DNA of 14,188 bases, taken from an uncultured Prevotella sp. Its GTDB lineage: Bacteria > Bacteroidota > Bacteroidia > Bacteroidales > Bacteroidaceae. Made by a program: the position numbers and the translations under genes. The DNA is taken from positions 1 through 14,188 of the forward strand of contig UQHJ01000058.1 in assembly GCA_900540885.1 (NCBI GenBank), read 5' to 3'. The first letter of the stretch is position 1; each line of letters opens with the position of its first letter. Below are positions 6,771-12,194 of this stretch, piece after piece. Under the pieces are notes generated by a model. That model was not told the DNA's origin. It did not search any database and worked only from the letters and a program-made list of their open reading frames with translations.

Positions 6771-7658
6771 ATGACTTCGATTATTGACAAATATAATAAT
6801 TACCTACTGCTCGAAAAGGGCTTTTCGCCCAATACGGCTGAGGCTTATGTAGGAGATGTGCTGAAATTCTTCAATTTTATGGAGGACGAAGGACTTGAAG
6901 CGCGTGACGTGAAGTTAGACGATTTGCACCACTTTGCCGCTTCACTCTACGACATCGGGCTGACCGCCACTACAATGTCGCGCATACTAAGTGGTGTGCG
7001 TTCGTTCTTTCATTATCTATTAGAGGACGGCTATATCACCGACGATCCTACCGAACTGCTCGAAATGCCCCAACGAGGTGAGCATCTTCCTACGGTCTTG
7101 ACCGTAGAAGAGGTTGATGCTCTTGAGGACGCGGTGGATAGGAGTCAAGACGAGGCGCTGCGCGACCGTGCTATTGTTGAAGTGCTTTATAGTTGCGGTT
7201 TGCGCGTGAGCGAACTCTGTTCGTTGCAGTTGACGAACGTTTTCTTAGACGACGGTTTCTTACAAGTAATGGGTAAGGGCAGGAAGCAGCGATTAGTGCC
7301 TATCTCGCCCCGTGCAGTAACGGAACTCAAGATATGGCTTTCTGATAGAGAAAGCATTGATCCCAAACCTGGTGAGGAGGACTACGTATTTTTGAGTCAT
7401 CGCCGTCGCCAACACCTCTCGCGCATCACCGTATTCCACGTGCTGCAAGTTCTGGCCAATCGTGCAGGCATTACACGCACCATATCGCCTCACACGCTTC
7501 GCCACACGTTTGCCACCCACCTACTCGAAGGCGGTGCCAACTTACGTGCTATTCAAGCTATGTTGGGACACGAGTGTATTGATACGACGCAGATATACAC
7601 CCACCTCGACCGCTCCTTCCTCAAACAACAAGTGTTGGAGCATTTGCCACGAAATTAA
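6771..7658 (+). CDS. xerD: Tyrosine recombinase XerD-type (dimer resolution)
   Basis: The 295-aa protein has the normal XerC/XerD length. The N-terminal SAM-like DNA-binding domain (about 1-88) includes YLLLEKGFSPNTAEAYVGD (11-29). The catalytic domain carries the complete tyrosine-recombinase set: R145 (GLRVSEL), K169 (MGKGRKQR), H241 and R244 (SPHTLRHTFATHLL), H267 (LGH) and nucleophile Y276 (TQIYTHLD). It should resolve chromosome dimers at dif with a partner recombinase and FtsK. Housekeeping length and the stable context (next to aroQ) argue against a mobile-element integrase, though a role on nearby repeats is possible. The start is the ATG 76 nt after the predicted promoter. XerC- and XerD-type assignment from sequence alone is not fully secure. 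Confidence 0.92.
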   Translation: MTSIIDKYNNYLLLEKGFSPNTAEAYVGDVLKFFNFMEDEGLEARDVKLDDLHHFAASLYDIGLTATTMSRILSGVRSFFHYLLEDGYITDDPTELLEMPQRGEHLPTVLTVEEVDALEDAVDRSQDEALRDRAIVEVLYSCGLRVSELCSLQLTNVFLDDGFLQVMGKGRKQRLVPISPRAVTELKIWLSDRESIDPKPGEEDYVFLSHRRRQHLSRITVFHVLQVLANRAGITRTISPHTLRHTFATHLLEGGANLRAIQAMLGHECIDTTQIYTHLDRSFLKQQVLEHLPRN

Positions 7659-7682
7659 TAGGGTAGCTTCTCCCCTATCCAC

Positions 7683-7718
7683 AAAAAAAAACCTGTGCAA
7701 CACACACTGTTGCACAGG
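7683..7718 (-). terminator. Intrinsic terminator of the minus-strand small transcript
   Basis: CCTGTGCAACA (7692-7702) and TGTTGCACAGG (7708-7718) form a perfect 11-bp stem with a 5-nt loop. On the minus strand it is followed directly by nine U residues (plus 7683-7691). There is no T-run on the plus side, so it terminates leftward transcription only. Confidence 0.88.
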
Positions 7719-7763
7719 CGCACTTTATTATGATTGCAATTACTTCACAGCAAAAGATAAATG

Positions 7764-7853
7764 TCAAAGATTTGACGTCCATAAGGTGTTACTATTAATA
7801 ATGAGTATATTAATTAAGTCCCTCTGGACTCCTTCAAACCCACCTTCAATCAT
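7764..7853 (-). CDS. Possible 29-aa small protein inside the small transcript
   Basis: The frame starts at the first ATG of the predicted transcript, about 16 nt from its 5' end, and encodes MIEGGFEGVQRDLINILIIN followed by SNTLWTSNL. It has no recognised domain, a short hydrophobic stretch (LINILII) and no membrane helix of normal length. Its start codon lies in the stem proposed to close the RNA, so the coding and structured-RNA readings compete. No Shine-Dalgarno sequence is visible, which is uninformative in Bacteroidetes. Confidence 0.25.
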   Translation of the reverse strand: MIEGGFEGVQRDLINILIINSNTLWTSNL

Positions 7854-7875
7854 AATGTAATGAAAAACACACGCG

Positions 7876-7907
7876 CAAAAGTATATAGTTTATCTTGTGC
7901 ATACAAA
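7876..7907 (-). promoter_or_regulatory. Bacteroidetes-type promoter of the small minus-strand transcript
   Basis: On the minus strand TTTG (plus 7904-7907), a 20-nt spacer and TACTTTTG (plus 7876-7883) form one of the two best promoter matches in the window. Transcription would begin near 7869 and run left to the terminator at 7683-7718. Confidence 0.65.
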
Positions 7908-7979
7908 CTTTTAAGCTAAAAAAAGCCTAAAACTGACGAATAGACTTAATATTAAGCTATTTATACCAAAAGAGAGTGT

Positions 7980-7987
7980 TAATTTTG
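7980..7987 (+). promoter_or_regulatory. -7 box for the methyltransferase-like gene
   Basis: TAATTTTG matches TAnnTTTG; transcription would begin near 7994, about 52 nt before the start codon. No TTG is correctly spaced for -33. The leader contains GTTAACGAGTT, the core of the 16-bp repeat upstream of pyk. Confidence 0.45.
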
Positions 7988-8046
7988 TTGACGTCCTTTT
8001 GTTAACGAGTTAAGGGCAAGTAATAAATAAACATAGTCAAGAAGTA

Positions 8047-8619
8047 ATGAATAAATCCTCCATAGTTCGTCCCCTACGTTGGCTCTTGCGCTTTCGTCAT
8101 CGTCGAGGGTATGGCATACATTCCCCTTTTGCTTTCAGCTTCGTCACAGGCGTAGTCTATGAGCAAGGCACGTATTATGCCTATCCCGAGTTGAAGGCGA
8201 TGTATAAAAAGCTCCGCCCACATGGGGTGCGACTGAAGGATGGCAGATTGCTTTTCCGATTGGCCAACTTTGCACAGCCTCAAGTGATAGGGCTTGTAGG
8301 CTATCGGATTGACTCCTGGGCGGCACGCTGCCTCAGTGAAGGATGCCGTCATGCGCGGATCGTGGAGGACGACGAACTATCGCAAGCTGACTTTGTACTG
8401 CTCAGTGCGATGAAGGCTCGGCAGGCCGAGGCGATACTTGCCAATTTGCCGACAGGAGGCATCTTGGTAGTGATGCACACCATAGGGCGCAATCGCGAGG
8501 TATGGCGCAGTGTAATCGCTCACCCTCGTGCCGTCGTGACATTTAATTTGGCTGACTTTGGCATTGTAATGGTACGGCCCGAACTGAACAAACAAAATTA
8601 TGTAATTAATTATTATTAG
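8047..8619 (+). CDS. Methyltransferase-like protein with degenerate SAM motif
   Basis: The 190-aa protein resembles a Bacteroidetes family whose N-terminus reads RxxGxGIHSPFAF (25-30 here) and YYAY (43-46) and which is usually described as class I methyltransferase-like. RLLFRLANFAQPQ (67-79) precedes the place where SAM motif I should be, but here that segment is IGLVGYRID (81-89), without the E/DxGxxxG pattern. The later Rossmann-like part is still visible: ADFVLLSAM, GGILVVMHTIG and FNLADFGIVMVRP, ending in KQNYVINYY. It is shorter than the relatives I recall (about 230-260 aa). I infer a fold that has lost SAM binding, or a structural role; the substrate is unknown. A repeat arm begins at its stop codon. 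Confidence 0.7.
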   Translation: MNKSSIVRPLRWLLRFRHRRGYGIHSPFAFSFVTGVVYEQGTYYAYPELKAMYKKLRPHGVRLKDGRLLFRLANFAQPQVIGLVGYRIDSWAARCLSEGCRHARIVEDDELSQADFVLLSAMKARQAEAILANLPTGGILVVMHTIGRNREVWRSVIAHPRAVVTFNLADFGIVMVRPELNKQNYVINYY

Positions 8620-8737
8620 GTTAGAGGGGGAGAGGTTAGGAAGTTAGGAATAAAAAAGTATATTTTTTAAAATAAATCTACGATACATCCCCAATTAGAC
8701 TAACTTCTTAACCCTTCTCCCCCCTAACCCTCTAACC
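8618..8737. repeat. Imperfect G-rich/C-rich inverted repeat between two plus-strand genes
   Basis: The left arm GGTTAGAGGGGGAGAGGTTA and then GGAAGTTAG (about 8619-8646) starts at the stop codon of the upstream gene. The right arm (about 8698-8737) is its complement with a 7-nt insertion: CTAACTTCTTAACCCTTCTC, then the C-rich stretch and CCTCTAACC. The centre is A/T-rich. The folded RNA would place a long hairpin 10 nt before the adenosyltransferase start codon. It may be a terminator or processing site. No -7 box is visible for the following gene. Confidence 0.65.
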
Positions 8738-8748
8738 CCAAATACGTT

Positions 8749-9351
8749 ATGTCAATCTATACACGTCGAGGCGATAGTGGCACGACCCAACTTGCTACGG
8801 GCGAGCGCACTTCAAAGAGTGCGCCACACATTATATATTATGGTATGTTAGACGAACTCTCATCCCAATTGGGTTGGCTTATCGCACAAGTAGAGGGTGA
8901 TGTACTGCCGCCTAAAGTGGTAGATCAGTTAACAAAAGAGCGTGAGTTGCTAATTCAGGCACAACGCTTGTTGTTTAATCTAGGTGTGGAAGGCACCGAT
9001 AAGGCTCTGTTGCAACAATACCCCGCTCCCTCTAACGCCGATGTGGCGGCGTTAGAACATCAGATAGACACTATAAGTAAGGCCATAGGCGGACTCTTCC
9101 GAGGTTTTGTCTTGCCAGGCGGACATACGGTGGCGGCTGCAGCACATGTGGTGCGCACGGTATGTCGACGTACCGAACGAGAGTTGATAAGCCTCGTGAC
9201 ACGCTATCCTGATGAGAATTGGCGCATTAGTGAGGGCGAAACAATGGCTTACGTCAACCGTTTGTCGGACTTTTTGTTTGCTTTAGCGCGGAAATTAAAC
9301 TATTTAACACAACACGATGAAAAAAGTGCACACGAAATGTTACGTGTTTGA
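8749..9351 (+). CDS. PduO-type cob(I)alamin adenosyltransferase
   Basis: The 200-aa protein is an ATP:cob(I)alamin adenosyltransferase of the PduO/MMAB type. It attaches the 5'-deoxyadenosyl group to reduced cobalamin to form coenzyme B12, as a cytoplasmic trimer. Signatures are the N-terminal ATP-binding YTRRGDSGTTQL (4-15), LDELSS (34-39), FVLPGGH (120-126), HVVRTVCRRTER (133-144) and YVNRLSDFLFALAR (168-181). The conserved Arg/Glu of RRTER and the Asn/Arg of YVNRLSD are intact, so it should be active. In Bacteroidales its product commonly serves methylmalonyl-CoA mutase; no such gene is beside it. The ATG follows directly after the inverted repeat and matches the family start. Confidence 0.95.
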   Translation: MSIYTRRGDSGTTQLATGERTSKSAPHIIYYGMLDELSSQLGWLIAQVEGDVLPPKVVDQLTKERELLIQAQRLLFNLGVEGTDKALLQQYPAPSNADVAALEHQIDTISKAIGGLFRGFVLPGGHTVAAAAHVVRTVCRRTERELISLVTRYPDENWRISEGETMAYVNRLSDFLFALARKLNYLTQHDEKSAHEMLRV

Positions 9352-9361
9352 ATTAAAGCAG

Positions 9362-9369
9362 TATTTTTG
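9362..9369 (+). promoter_or_regulatory. -7 box for the DUF2795-like gene
   Basis: TATTTTTG matches TAnnTTTG and lies just after the adenosyltransferase stop codon. It suggests separate transcription of the next gene with a leader of about 38 nt. A properly spaced TTG is not visible. Confidence 0.4.
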
Positions 9370-9413
9370 CGCGCAAATTAAGAAAAGCAAACTTATAAAA
9401 TAAAACTAACACT

Positions 9414-9635
9414 ATGTATTGGACATTGGAATTAGCATCAAAACTTGAAGATGCACCTTGGCCCGCCACAAAGGACGAGCTGATTGACTACGCTATGCGT
9501 TCGGGTGCTCCGATGGAGGTTGTCGAAAACCTGCAAGAGTTGGAGGACGAAGGCGAAGTTTACGAAACGATAGAAGACGTTTGGCCCGATTACCCAACGA
9601 AGGAGGACTTCCTCTTCAACGAGGACGAATACTAA
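9414..9635 (+). CDS. DUF2795-like small acidic protein
   Basis: The 73-aa protein reads MYWTLELASKLEDAPWPATK near the start, followed by ELIDYAMRSGAPMEVVENLQ and a strongly acidic tail ending FNEDEY. The pattern (a short helix, PWPATKDELIDYA and VxENLxELEDEGE) is what I know from DUF2795 proteins of Bacteroidetes, a small conserved family of unknown function. It has its own -7 box and a strong terminator (9677-9720), so it is probably a single-gene unit. Its last codons (CCTCTTCAACGAGGACGAAT onward) belong to a DNA segment duplicated at 11515 and 12029, where only the tail survives. Confidence 0.85.
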   Translation: MYWTLELASKLEDAPWPATKDELIDYAMRSGAPMEVVENLQELEDEGEVYETIEDVWPDYPTKEDFLFNEDEY

Positions 9636-9744
9636 TCGCTCAAAAAGCTACACGAACAGCTTAAAGCGTTGAATATAAGCGGTATAGGAATTGTACAACA
9701 ACATTCCTATACCGCTTTTTCCGTTCTTTTACCGCCAGAGACAG
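9611..9744 (+). repeat. Terminator module, copy 1 (native position)
   Basis: From CCTCTTCAACGAGGAC inside the DUF2795 gene through its stop codon, the terminator hairpin and CGTTCTTTTACCGCC to AGACAG, this segment is repeated nearly without gaps at 11515-11649 and 12029-12163. The copy here is presumably ancestral because only here is the tail attached to a complete gene. Confidence 0.88.
9677..9720 (+). terminator. Intrinsic terminator of the DUF2795-like gene
   Basis: AAGCGGTATAGGAAT (9677-9691) pairs perfectly with ATTCCTATACCGCTT (9703-9717) around an 11-nt loop and runs into five T residues. The leading A and trailing T residues could let it work less efficiently on the other strand too. 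Confidence 0.92.
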
Positions 9745-9797
9745 TGCAAGCCGAACGCAATGAAGTTTCCTTCAATTGCTGAGGTGCAGCCTGTCTT
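9739..9797. repeat. AGACAG/CTGTCT-bounded cassette, type I
   Basis: The 59-bp block begins AGACAGTGCAAGCCGAA and ends GCAGCCTGTCTT, so its ends are inverted repeats. Inside, GCAATGAAG and CTTCAATTGC can also pair, giving one long imperfect hairpin. Two tandem copies occur at 12687-12744 and 12752-12809, and the flanking AAATAAACTGCTCAAATC is shared as well (9802-9819 and 12813-12830). Confidence 0.8.
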
Positions 9798-9885
9798 ATT
9801 AAAATAAACTGCTCAAATCAGAGCATACAGCCCTTGCAACAAAATAGCCATCGTCAGAGTATGTAAAAGAAATTAAGGCAGATTA

Positions 9886-9924
9886 TTTACCCAAATCTAA
9901 CCTTGCAATATAGATTTGGGTAAA
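9886..9924. promoter_or_regulatory. Perfect 14-bp inverted repeat upstream of the ATPase promoter
   Basis: TTTACCCAAATCTA (9886-9899) and TAGATTTGGGTAAA (9911-9924) are exact complements around an 11-nt spacer. No T-run follows, so a terminator is unlikely; an operator or upstream regulator site is possible. Identity of any bound protein is unknown. Confidence 0.5.
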
Positions 9925-9942
9925 GAATCACCATGTTTTTCT

Positions 9943-9958
9943 TTTAATTGCAATTAAA
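9943..9958. promoter_or_regulatory. 16-bp perfect palindrome in the ATPase promoter spacer
   Basis: TTTAATTGCAATTAAA is its own reverse complement and ends 4 nt before the -7 box at 9963. A protein bound here would cover the promoter, so it is a good operator candidate. Confidence 0.5.
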
Positions 9959-9962
9959 CCAT

Positions 9963-9970
9963 TACCTTTG
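9963..9970 (+). promoter_or_regulatory. -7 box of the AAA ATPase gene
   Basis: TACCTTTG matches TAnnTTTG. Transcription would start near 9977, which rules out the in-frame TTG at 9968 as a start codon and leaves a leader of about 15-21 nt before the ATGs at 9992 and 9998. Confidence 0.55.
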
Positions 9971-9997
9971 CAAGGGTTAAGATATAATGGTATGATT

Positions 9998-11422
9998 ATG
10001 ACAAGCAAACTTGTTGGTAGAGAGCGAGAGTGTCAAGAACTCCACAGAGTGATGGAGTCGGATCGCTCAGAATTTGTTATAGTATATGGACGGCGAAGAG
10101 TGGGTAAGACTTTTCTTGTTGACCAATACTACCACGGACAATACGACTTTACATTTGTTGGAGGACATAATCTATCACGCCAGCGACAACTTACGAGTTT
10201 TGCGCGTGCATTGAAAAAGTTCTCAGGCATAAAGTCGGATAAGTTTGCCGATTGGTTCGACGCATTTGATGCTCTTGAAGAATATCTTGAATCACTTGAT
10301 ACAAGCAGAAAAAAAGTGGTATTTATAGACGAGATGCCTTGGATTGACACACAGAAGTCTAACTTTGTTGCTGCATTGGAGAATTTCTGGAATGGCTGGG
10401 CTGCCCGTCGCAGTGATATTGTGTTTATTGCCAGTGGCTCGGCAACTTCATGGATGGTAGACAATCTGATTGAAAACCAAGGAGGGCTGCATGCTCGCAT
10501 TACAAGCAGCATTTATGTTAGACCATTTACTTTGCATGAGACAGAGGAGTATCTTCATAGAAAACACTGCAAATGGGACAGATACCAAATATTACAATGC
10601 TACATGGTGTTTGGAGGCATCCCTTTTTATTTAAGTCTCATTAATACCAAAGAAAGCCTCGTGCAGAATGTTGACAGACTATTCTTTGTCCAAGGAGGTA
10701 TTATGCGAAGCGAGTTTGATGAATTGTATAACGCCCTGTTTTCAAATGCCGACTTATATATAAGTGTAGTAAAGGCTTTGGCTGCACATCATGATGGCAT
10801 GTCACGTGAAGAAATATCCAAGACAATTGGAATCACTGGTGGCACTCTTACCCGTGTGCTGACCAATCTTGAAAGATGTGACTTCATCTCCCGAAATCAG
10901 AATTTTGGTCATAAGGTGAAAGATACAATCTATCGTTTGGTGGATTTCTATACTTTGTTTTATTACAAGTTTATCTTGCAGGATATTTCAGGCGACGAAC
11001 ATTGGTGGAGTCATAATTTTGAGTCACGCCAAATCTCGACATGGCAGGGACTTACATTTGAAATAGTGTGCCTTATGCACACTGACTGCATAAAACGTGC
11101 CTTGGGCATTTCGGGGATGGCAACAGAAGTTTCTTCATGGCGCAAGGCTGCAAGTGAAGACCAGAAAGGAGGACAGATTGATTTAGTCATCAAACGCGCT
11201 GATCGCATCATTCATCTGTGCGAGATGAAATTCAGTAAATCTGAATACCGCATTACGGAGGCATACGAACAGTTATTAAGACAACGATTGGAACTCTTTC
11301 AGAGTTCTACCAAAACAAAGTTCTCATTGGTCATCACCTTTGTTACCACCTATGGCGTAGCAGATGGCGCACATCATAGTTTGGTACATAGCGAAGTTAC
11401 AATGGAGCAGCTTTTCAAATAA
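9998..11422 (+). CDS. AAA-family ATPase with PD-(D/E)XK-like C-terminus (DUF234-type)
   Basis: The 474-aa protein has an N-terminal STAND/archaeal-ATPase-like P-loop domain: VGRERE (6-11), Walker A GRRRVGKT (31-38), Walker B VVFIDE (107-112) and the sensor-like FIASGSATSW that follows. A winged-helix stretch near 275-310 (SREEISKTIGITGGTLTRVL) is followed by a C-terminal nuclease-like domain. That domain shows the pattern D395 (GGQIDLVI), then E409-M-K411 (HLCEMKFS), with an upstream Glu in LTFEIVC. Such proteins are common in Bacteroidetes genomes, often in variable regions, and their role is not established. DNA binding or cleavage coupled to ATP is an inference. ATG 9998 is preferred; 9992 would add two residues. 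It stands alone, framed by duplicated terminator modules and preceded by two palindromes, which suggests acquisition or relocation as a unit. Confidence 0.88.
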   Translation: MTSKLVGRERECQELHRVMESDRSEFVIVYGRRRVGKTFLVDQYYHGQYDFTFVGGHNLSRQRQLTSFARALKKFSGIKSDKFADWFDAFDALEEYLESLDTSRKKVVFIDEMPWIDTQKSNFVAALENFWNGWAARRSDIVFIASGSATSWMVDNLIENQGGLHARITSSIYVRPFTLHETEEYLHRKHCKWDRYQILQCYMVFGGIPFYLSLINTKESLVQNVDRLFFVQGGIMRSEFDELYNALFSNADLYISVVKALAAHHDGMSREEISKTIGITGGTLTRVLTNLERCDFISRNQNFGHKVKDTIYRLVDFYTLFYYKFILQDISGDEHWWSHNFESRQISTWQGLTFEIVCLMHTDCIKRALGISGMATEVSSWRKAASEDQKGGQIDLVIKRADRIIHLCEMKFSKSEYRITEAYEQLLRQRLELFQSSTKTKFSLVITFVTTYGVADGAHHSLVHSEVTMEQLFK

Positions 11423-11460
11423 GGAATATCCTTTTACGGACTTTCACTACGAAATAAAAT

Positions 11461-11649
11461 GATCGAAAAGGTTGACACAGCAATATAATCACTTGAAACT
11501 CAATACGTCTTTCCCCTCTTCAATGAGGACGAATACTAATCGTTTAAATAGCTGTGCAAACAGTTTAAAGCGTTGAATATAAGCGGTATAGGAATTGTAC
11601 AACAATATTCCTATACCGCTTTTTACGTTCTTTTACCGCCCCAAGACAG
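11461..11649 (+). repeat. Terminator module, copy 2 (189 bp, with vestigial gene tail)
   Basis: The block GATCGAAAAGGTT...AGACAG aligns without gaps with 11975-12163, both 189 bp. From 11515 it also matches the 3' end of the DUF2795 gene and its terminator (copy 1). It still encodes the tail FNEDEY and stop. The first 54 bases are absent from copy 1, so copies 2 and 3 share a more recent ancestor. Confidence 0.88.
11581..11624 (+). terminator. Duplicated intrinsic terminator, downstream of the ATPase gene
   Basis: The 15-bp stem (11581-11595 with 11607-11621) is perfect and five T residues follow. It could terminate the ATPase transcript, which has no other clear terminator, 160 nt after its stop codon. 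Confidence 0.85.
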
Positions 11650-11691
11650 TGCAAATTGTCGAAGAGAACGTAACGCGTGCTTCCTATCTTG
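11642..11691. repeat. Cassette type II, forward orientation
   Basis: The 50-bp block runs from CAAGACAGTGCAAATTGTCG to GCTTCCTATCTTG, again with inverted ends. It takes the position that the type I cassette has after copy 1. About 39 bp of it reappears inverted at 12156-12194. Confidence 0.75.
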
Positions 11692-11700
11692 AACGCAAGC

Positions 11701-11773
11701 TAACCTGGAGGCGACGCGTCCCCGCGTCGGCATTGCCAACTTGGGGTTCGATGCCCCAAGCTGGCAATACTTG
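11701..11773 (+). repeat. Two-hairpin dispersed repeat, copy C
   Basis: The unit reads TAACCTGG, GC hairpin CGACGCG-TCCC-CGCGTCG (11712-11729), then a 15-bp stem (11732-11746 with 11754-11768, one mismatch) around the loop TTCGATG, then AATACTTGA. It is the inverted counterpart of copy B at the left end of the window, 11.6 kb away, with about four differences in 73 bp. Confidence 0.85.
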
Positions 11774-11848
11774 ACAAATTAAAGTTTGGGTACTTCAATT
11801 TGTCTTTCTATAAGACAGGATGCACTTCCATAACAGGTAAATCAACAA

Positions 11849-11903
11849 ATTGTATAACAGAAACAACACATATTGTATAATAAATTTGCCACAAATTGTA
11901 TAA
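11849..11903. repeat. Three ATTGTATAA repeats spaced exactly 23 bp
   Basis: ATTGTATAA occurs at 11849-11857, 11872-11880 and 11895-11903. Units 2 and 3 also share CACA before and TAAAT after it. The regular 23-bp spacing (about two helical turns) resembles iterons or repeated operator sites. No adjacent gene gives a function. Confidence 0.6.
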
Positions 11904-11974
11904 TAAATGATGGTGTATTGGGTATATGTAGTTCCTATAGGATGTCTGAAACACTGACCAAGACTTTGGTCATC

Positions 11975-12163
11975 GATCGAAAAGGTTAACACGACAATAT
12001 AATCATCTGAAATTCAATACACCTTGTGCCTCTTCAACGAGGACAAATACTAATCGCTCAAAAAGCTACACAAACAGCTTAAAGCTTTGAATATAAGCGG
12101 TATAGGATTTGTACAACAACATTCCTATACCGCTTTTCCCGTTCTTTTACCGCCCCAAGACAG
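11975..12163 (+). repeat. Terminator module, copy 3 (189 bp, with vestigial gene tail)
   Basis: It aligns gap-free with copy 2. The gene tail now reads FNEDKY and stop, one substitution from the native FNEDEY. The cassette that follows is in inverted orientation. Confidence 0.88.
12095..12137 (+). terminator. Third copy of the intrinsic terminator
   Basis: The stem 12095-12109 with 12121-12135 has one mismatch near the loop and is followed by four T residues, so it is slightly weaker than copies 1 and 2. No gene lies directly upstream on this strand. Confidence 0.7.
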
Positions 12164-12194
12164 GAAGCATGTGTTACGTTCTCTTCGATAAATT
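12156..12194. repeat. Cassette type II, inverted orientation (partial)
   Basis: CAAGACAGGAAGCATGTGTT and the following bases to 12194 match the reverse complement of 11653-11691 with about five differences. The junction with the terminator module is the same as in copy 2, so the cassette is flipped relative to its flank. Its far end has diverged or been replaced by the hairpin at 12191-12227. Confidence 0.72.

Larger units (their letters stand above)
7683..7869 (-). ncRNA. Candidate structured small RNA (~185 nt)
   Basis: A well-spaced minus-strand promoter (7876-7907) and a strong terminator (7683-7718) define a transcript of about 185 nt, far from any long gene on that strand. The body can close on itself: the 10-mers at plus 7847-7856 and 7727-7736 are exactly complementary. 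Inside that stem lie three further hairpins: AGTCC/GGACT (7817-7830), ATTAATA/TATTAAT (7794-7814) and GTCAAA/TTTGAC (7763-7776). This resembles a stand-alone regulatory RNA. A 6S-like RNA fits by size and closing stem, but the central bubble is not evident. It contains none of the 4.5S or tmRNA signatures I know. It also encodes a 29-codon frame (7764-7853), so a peptide mRNA is the alternative. Confidence 0.55.
7659..8046. other. Intergenic region with an unannotated minus-strand transcription unit
   Basis: The stretch contains no long gene on either strand. It holds a minus-strand promoter, a structured body and a terminator (separate entries), then a plus-strand -7 box at 7980-7987. Just after the xerD stop, ATAGGG (7658-7663) and CCCTAT (7673-7678) can pair, but A residues rather than T residues follow, so it is not a convincing terminator for xerD. 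Confidence 0.6.

Noticed and set aside
7658..7691. Terminator of xerD formed by ATAGGG/CCCTAT
   Set aside because: Only six pairs and it is followed by A residues, not T residues, on the plus strand; the A-run belongs to the opposite-strand terminator.
7462..7860. 132-codon plus-strand frame over the 3' end of xerD and the following intergenic region
   Set aside because: It runs out of frame through well-conserved recombinase codons and then through the promoter/terminator unit on the other strand; its composition is not protein-like.
8618..8748. Cobalamin riboswitch before the adenosyltransferase gene
   Set aside because: The inverted repeat is a simple long hairpin; I see no B12-box-like conserved sequence or the size such a riboswitch needs (about 200 nt).
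9968..9997. TTG start of the AAA ATPase adding ten residues
   Set aside because: The TTG is part of the -7 box TACCTTTG, so it lies before the transcription start.
11795..11992. 65-codon minus-strand frame
   Set aside because: It reads through the A/T-rich ATTGTATAA array, is rich in I/L/Y, and has no recognisable protein pattern or promoter.
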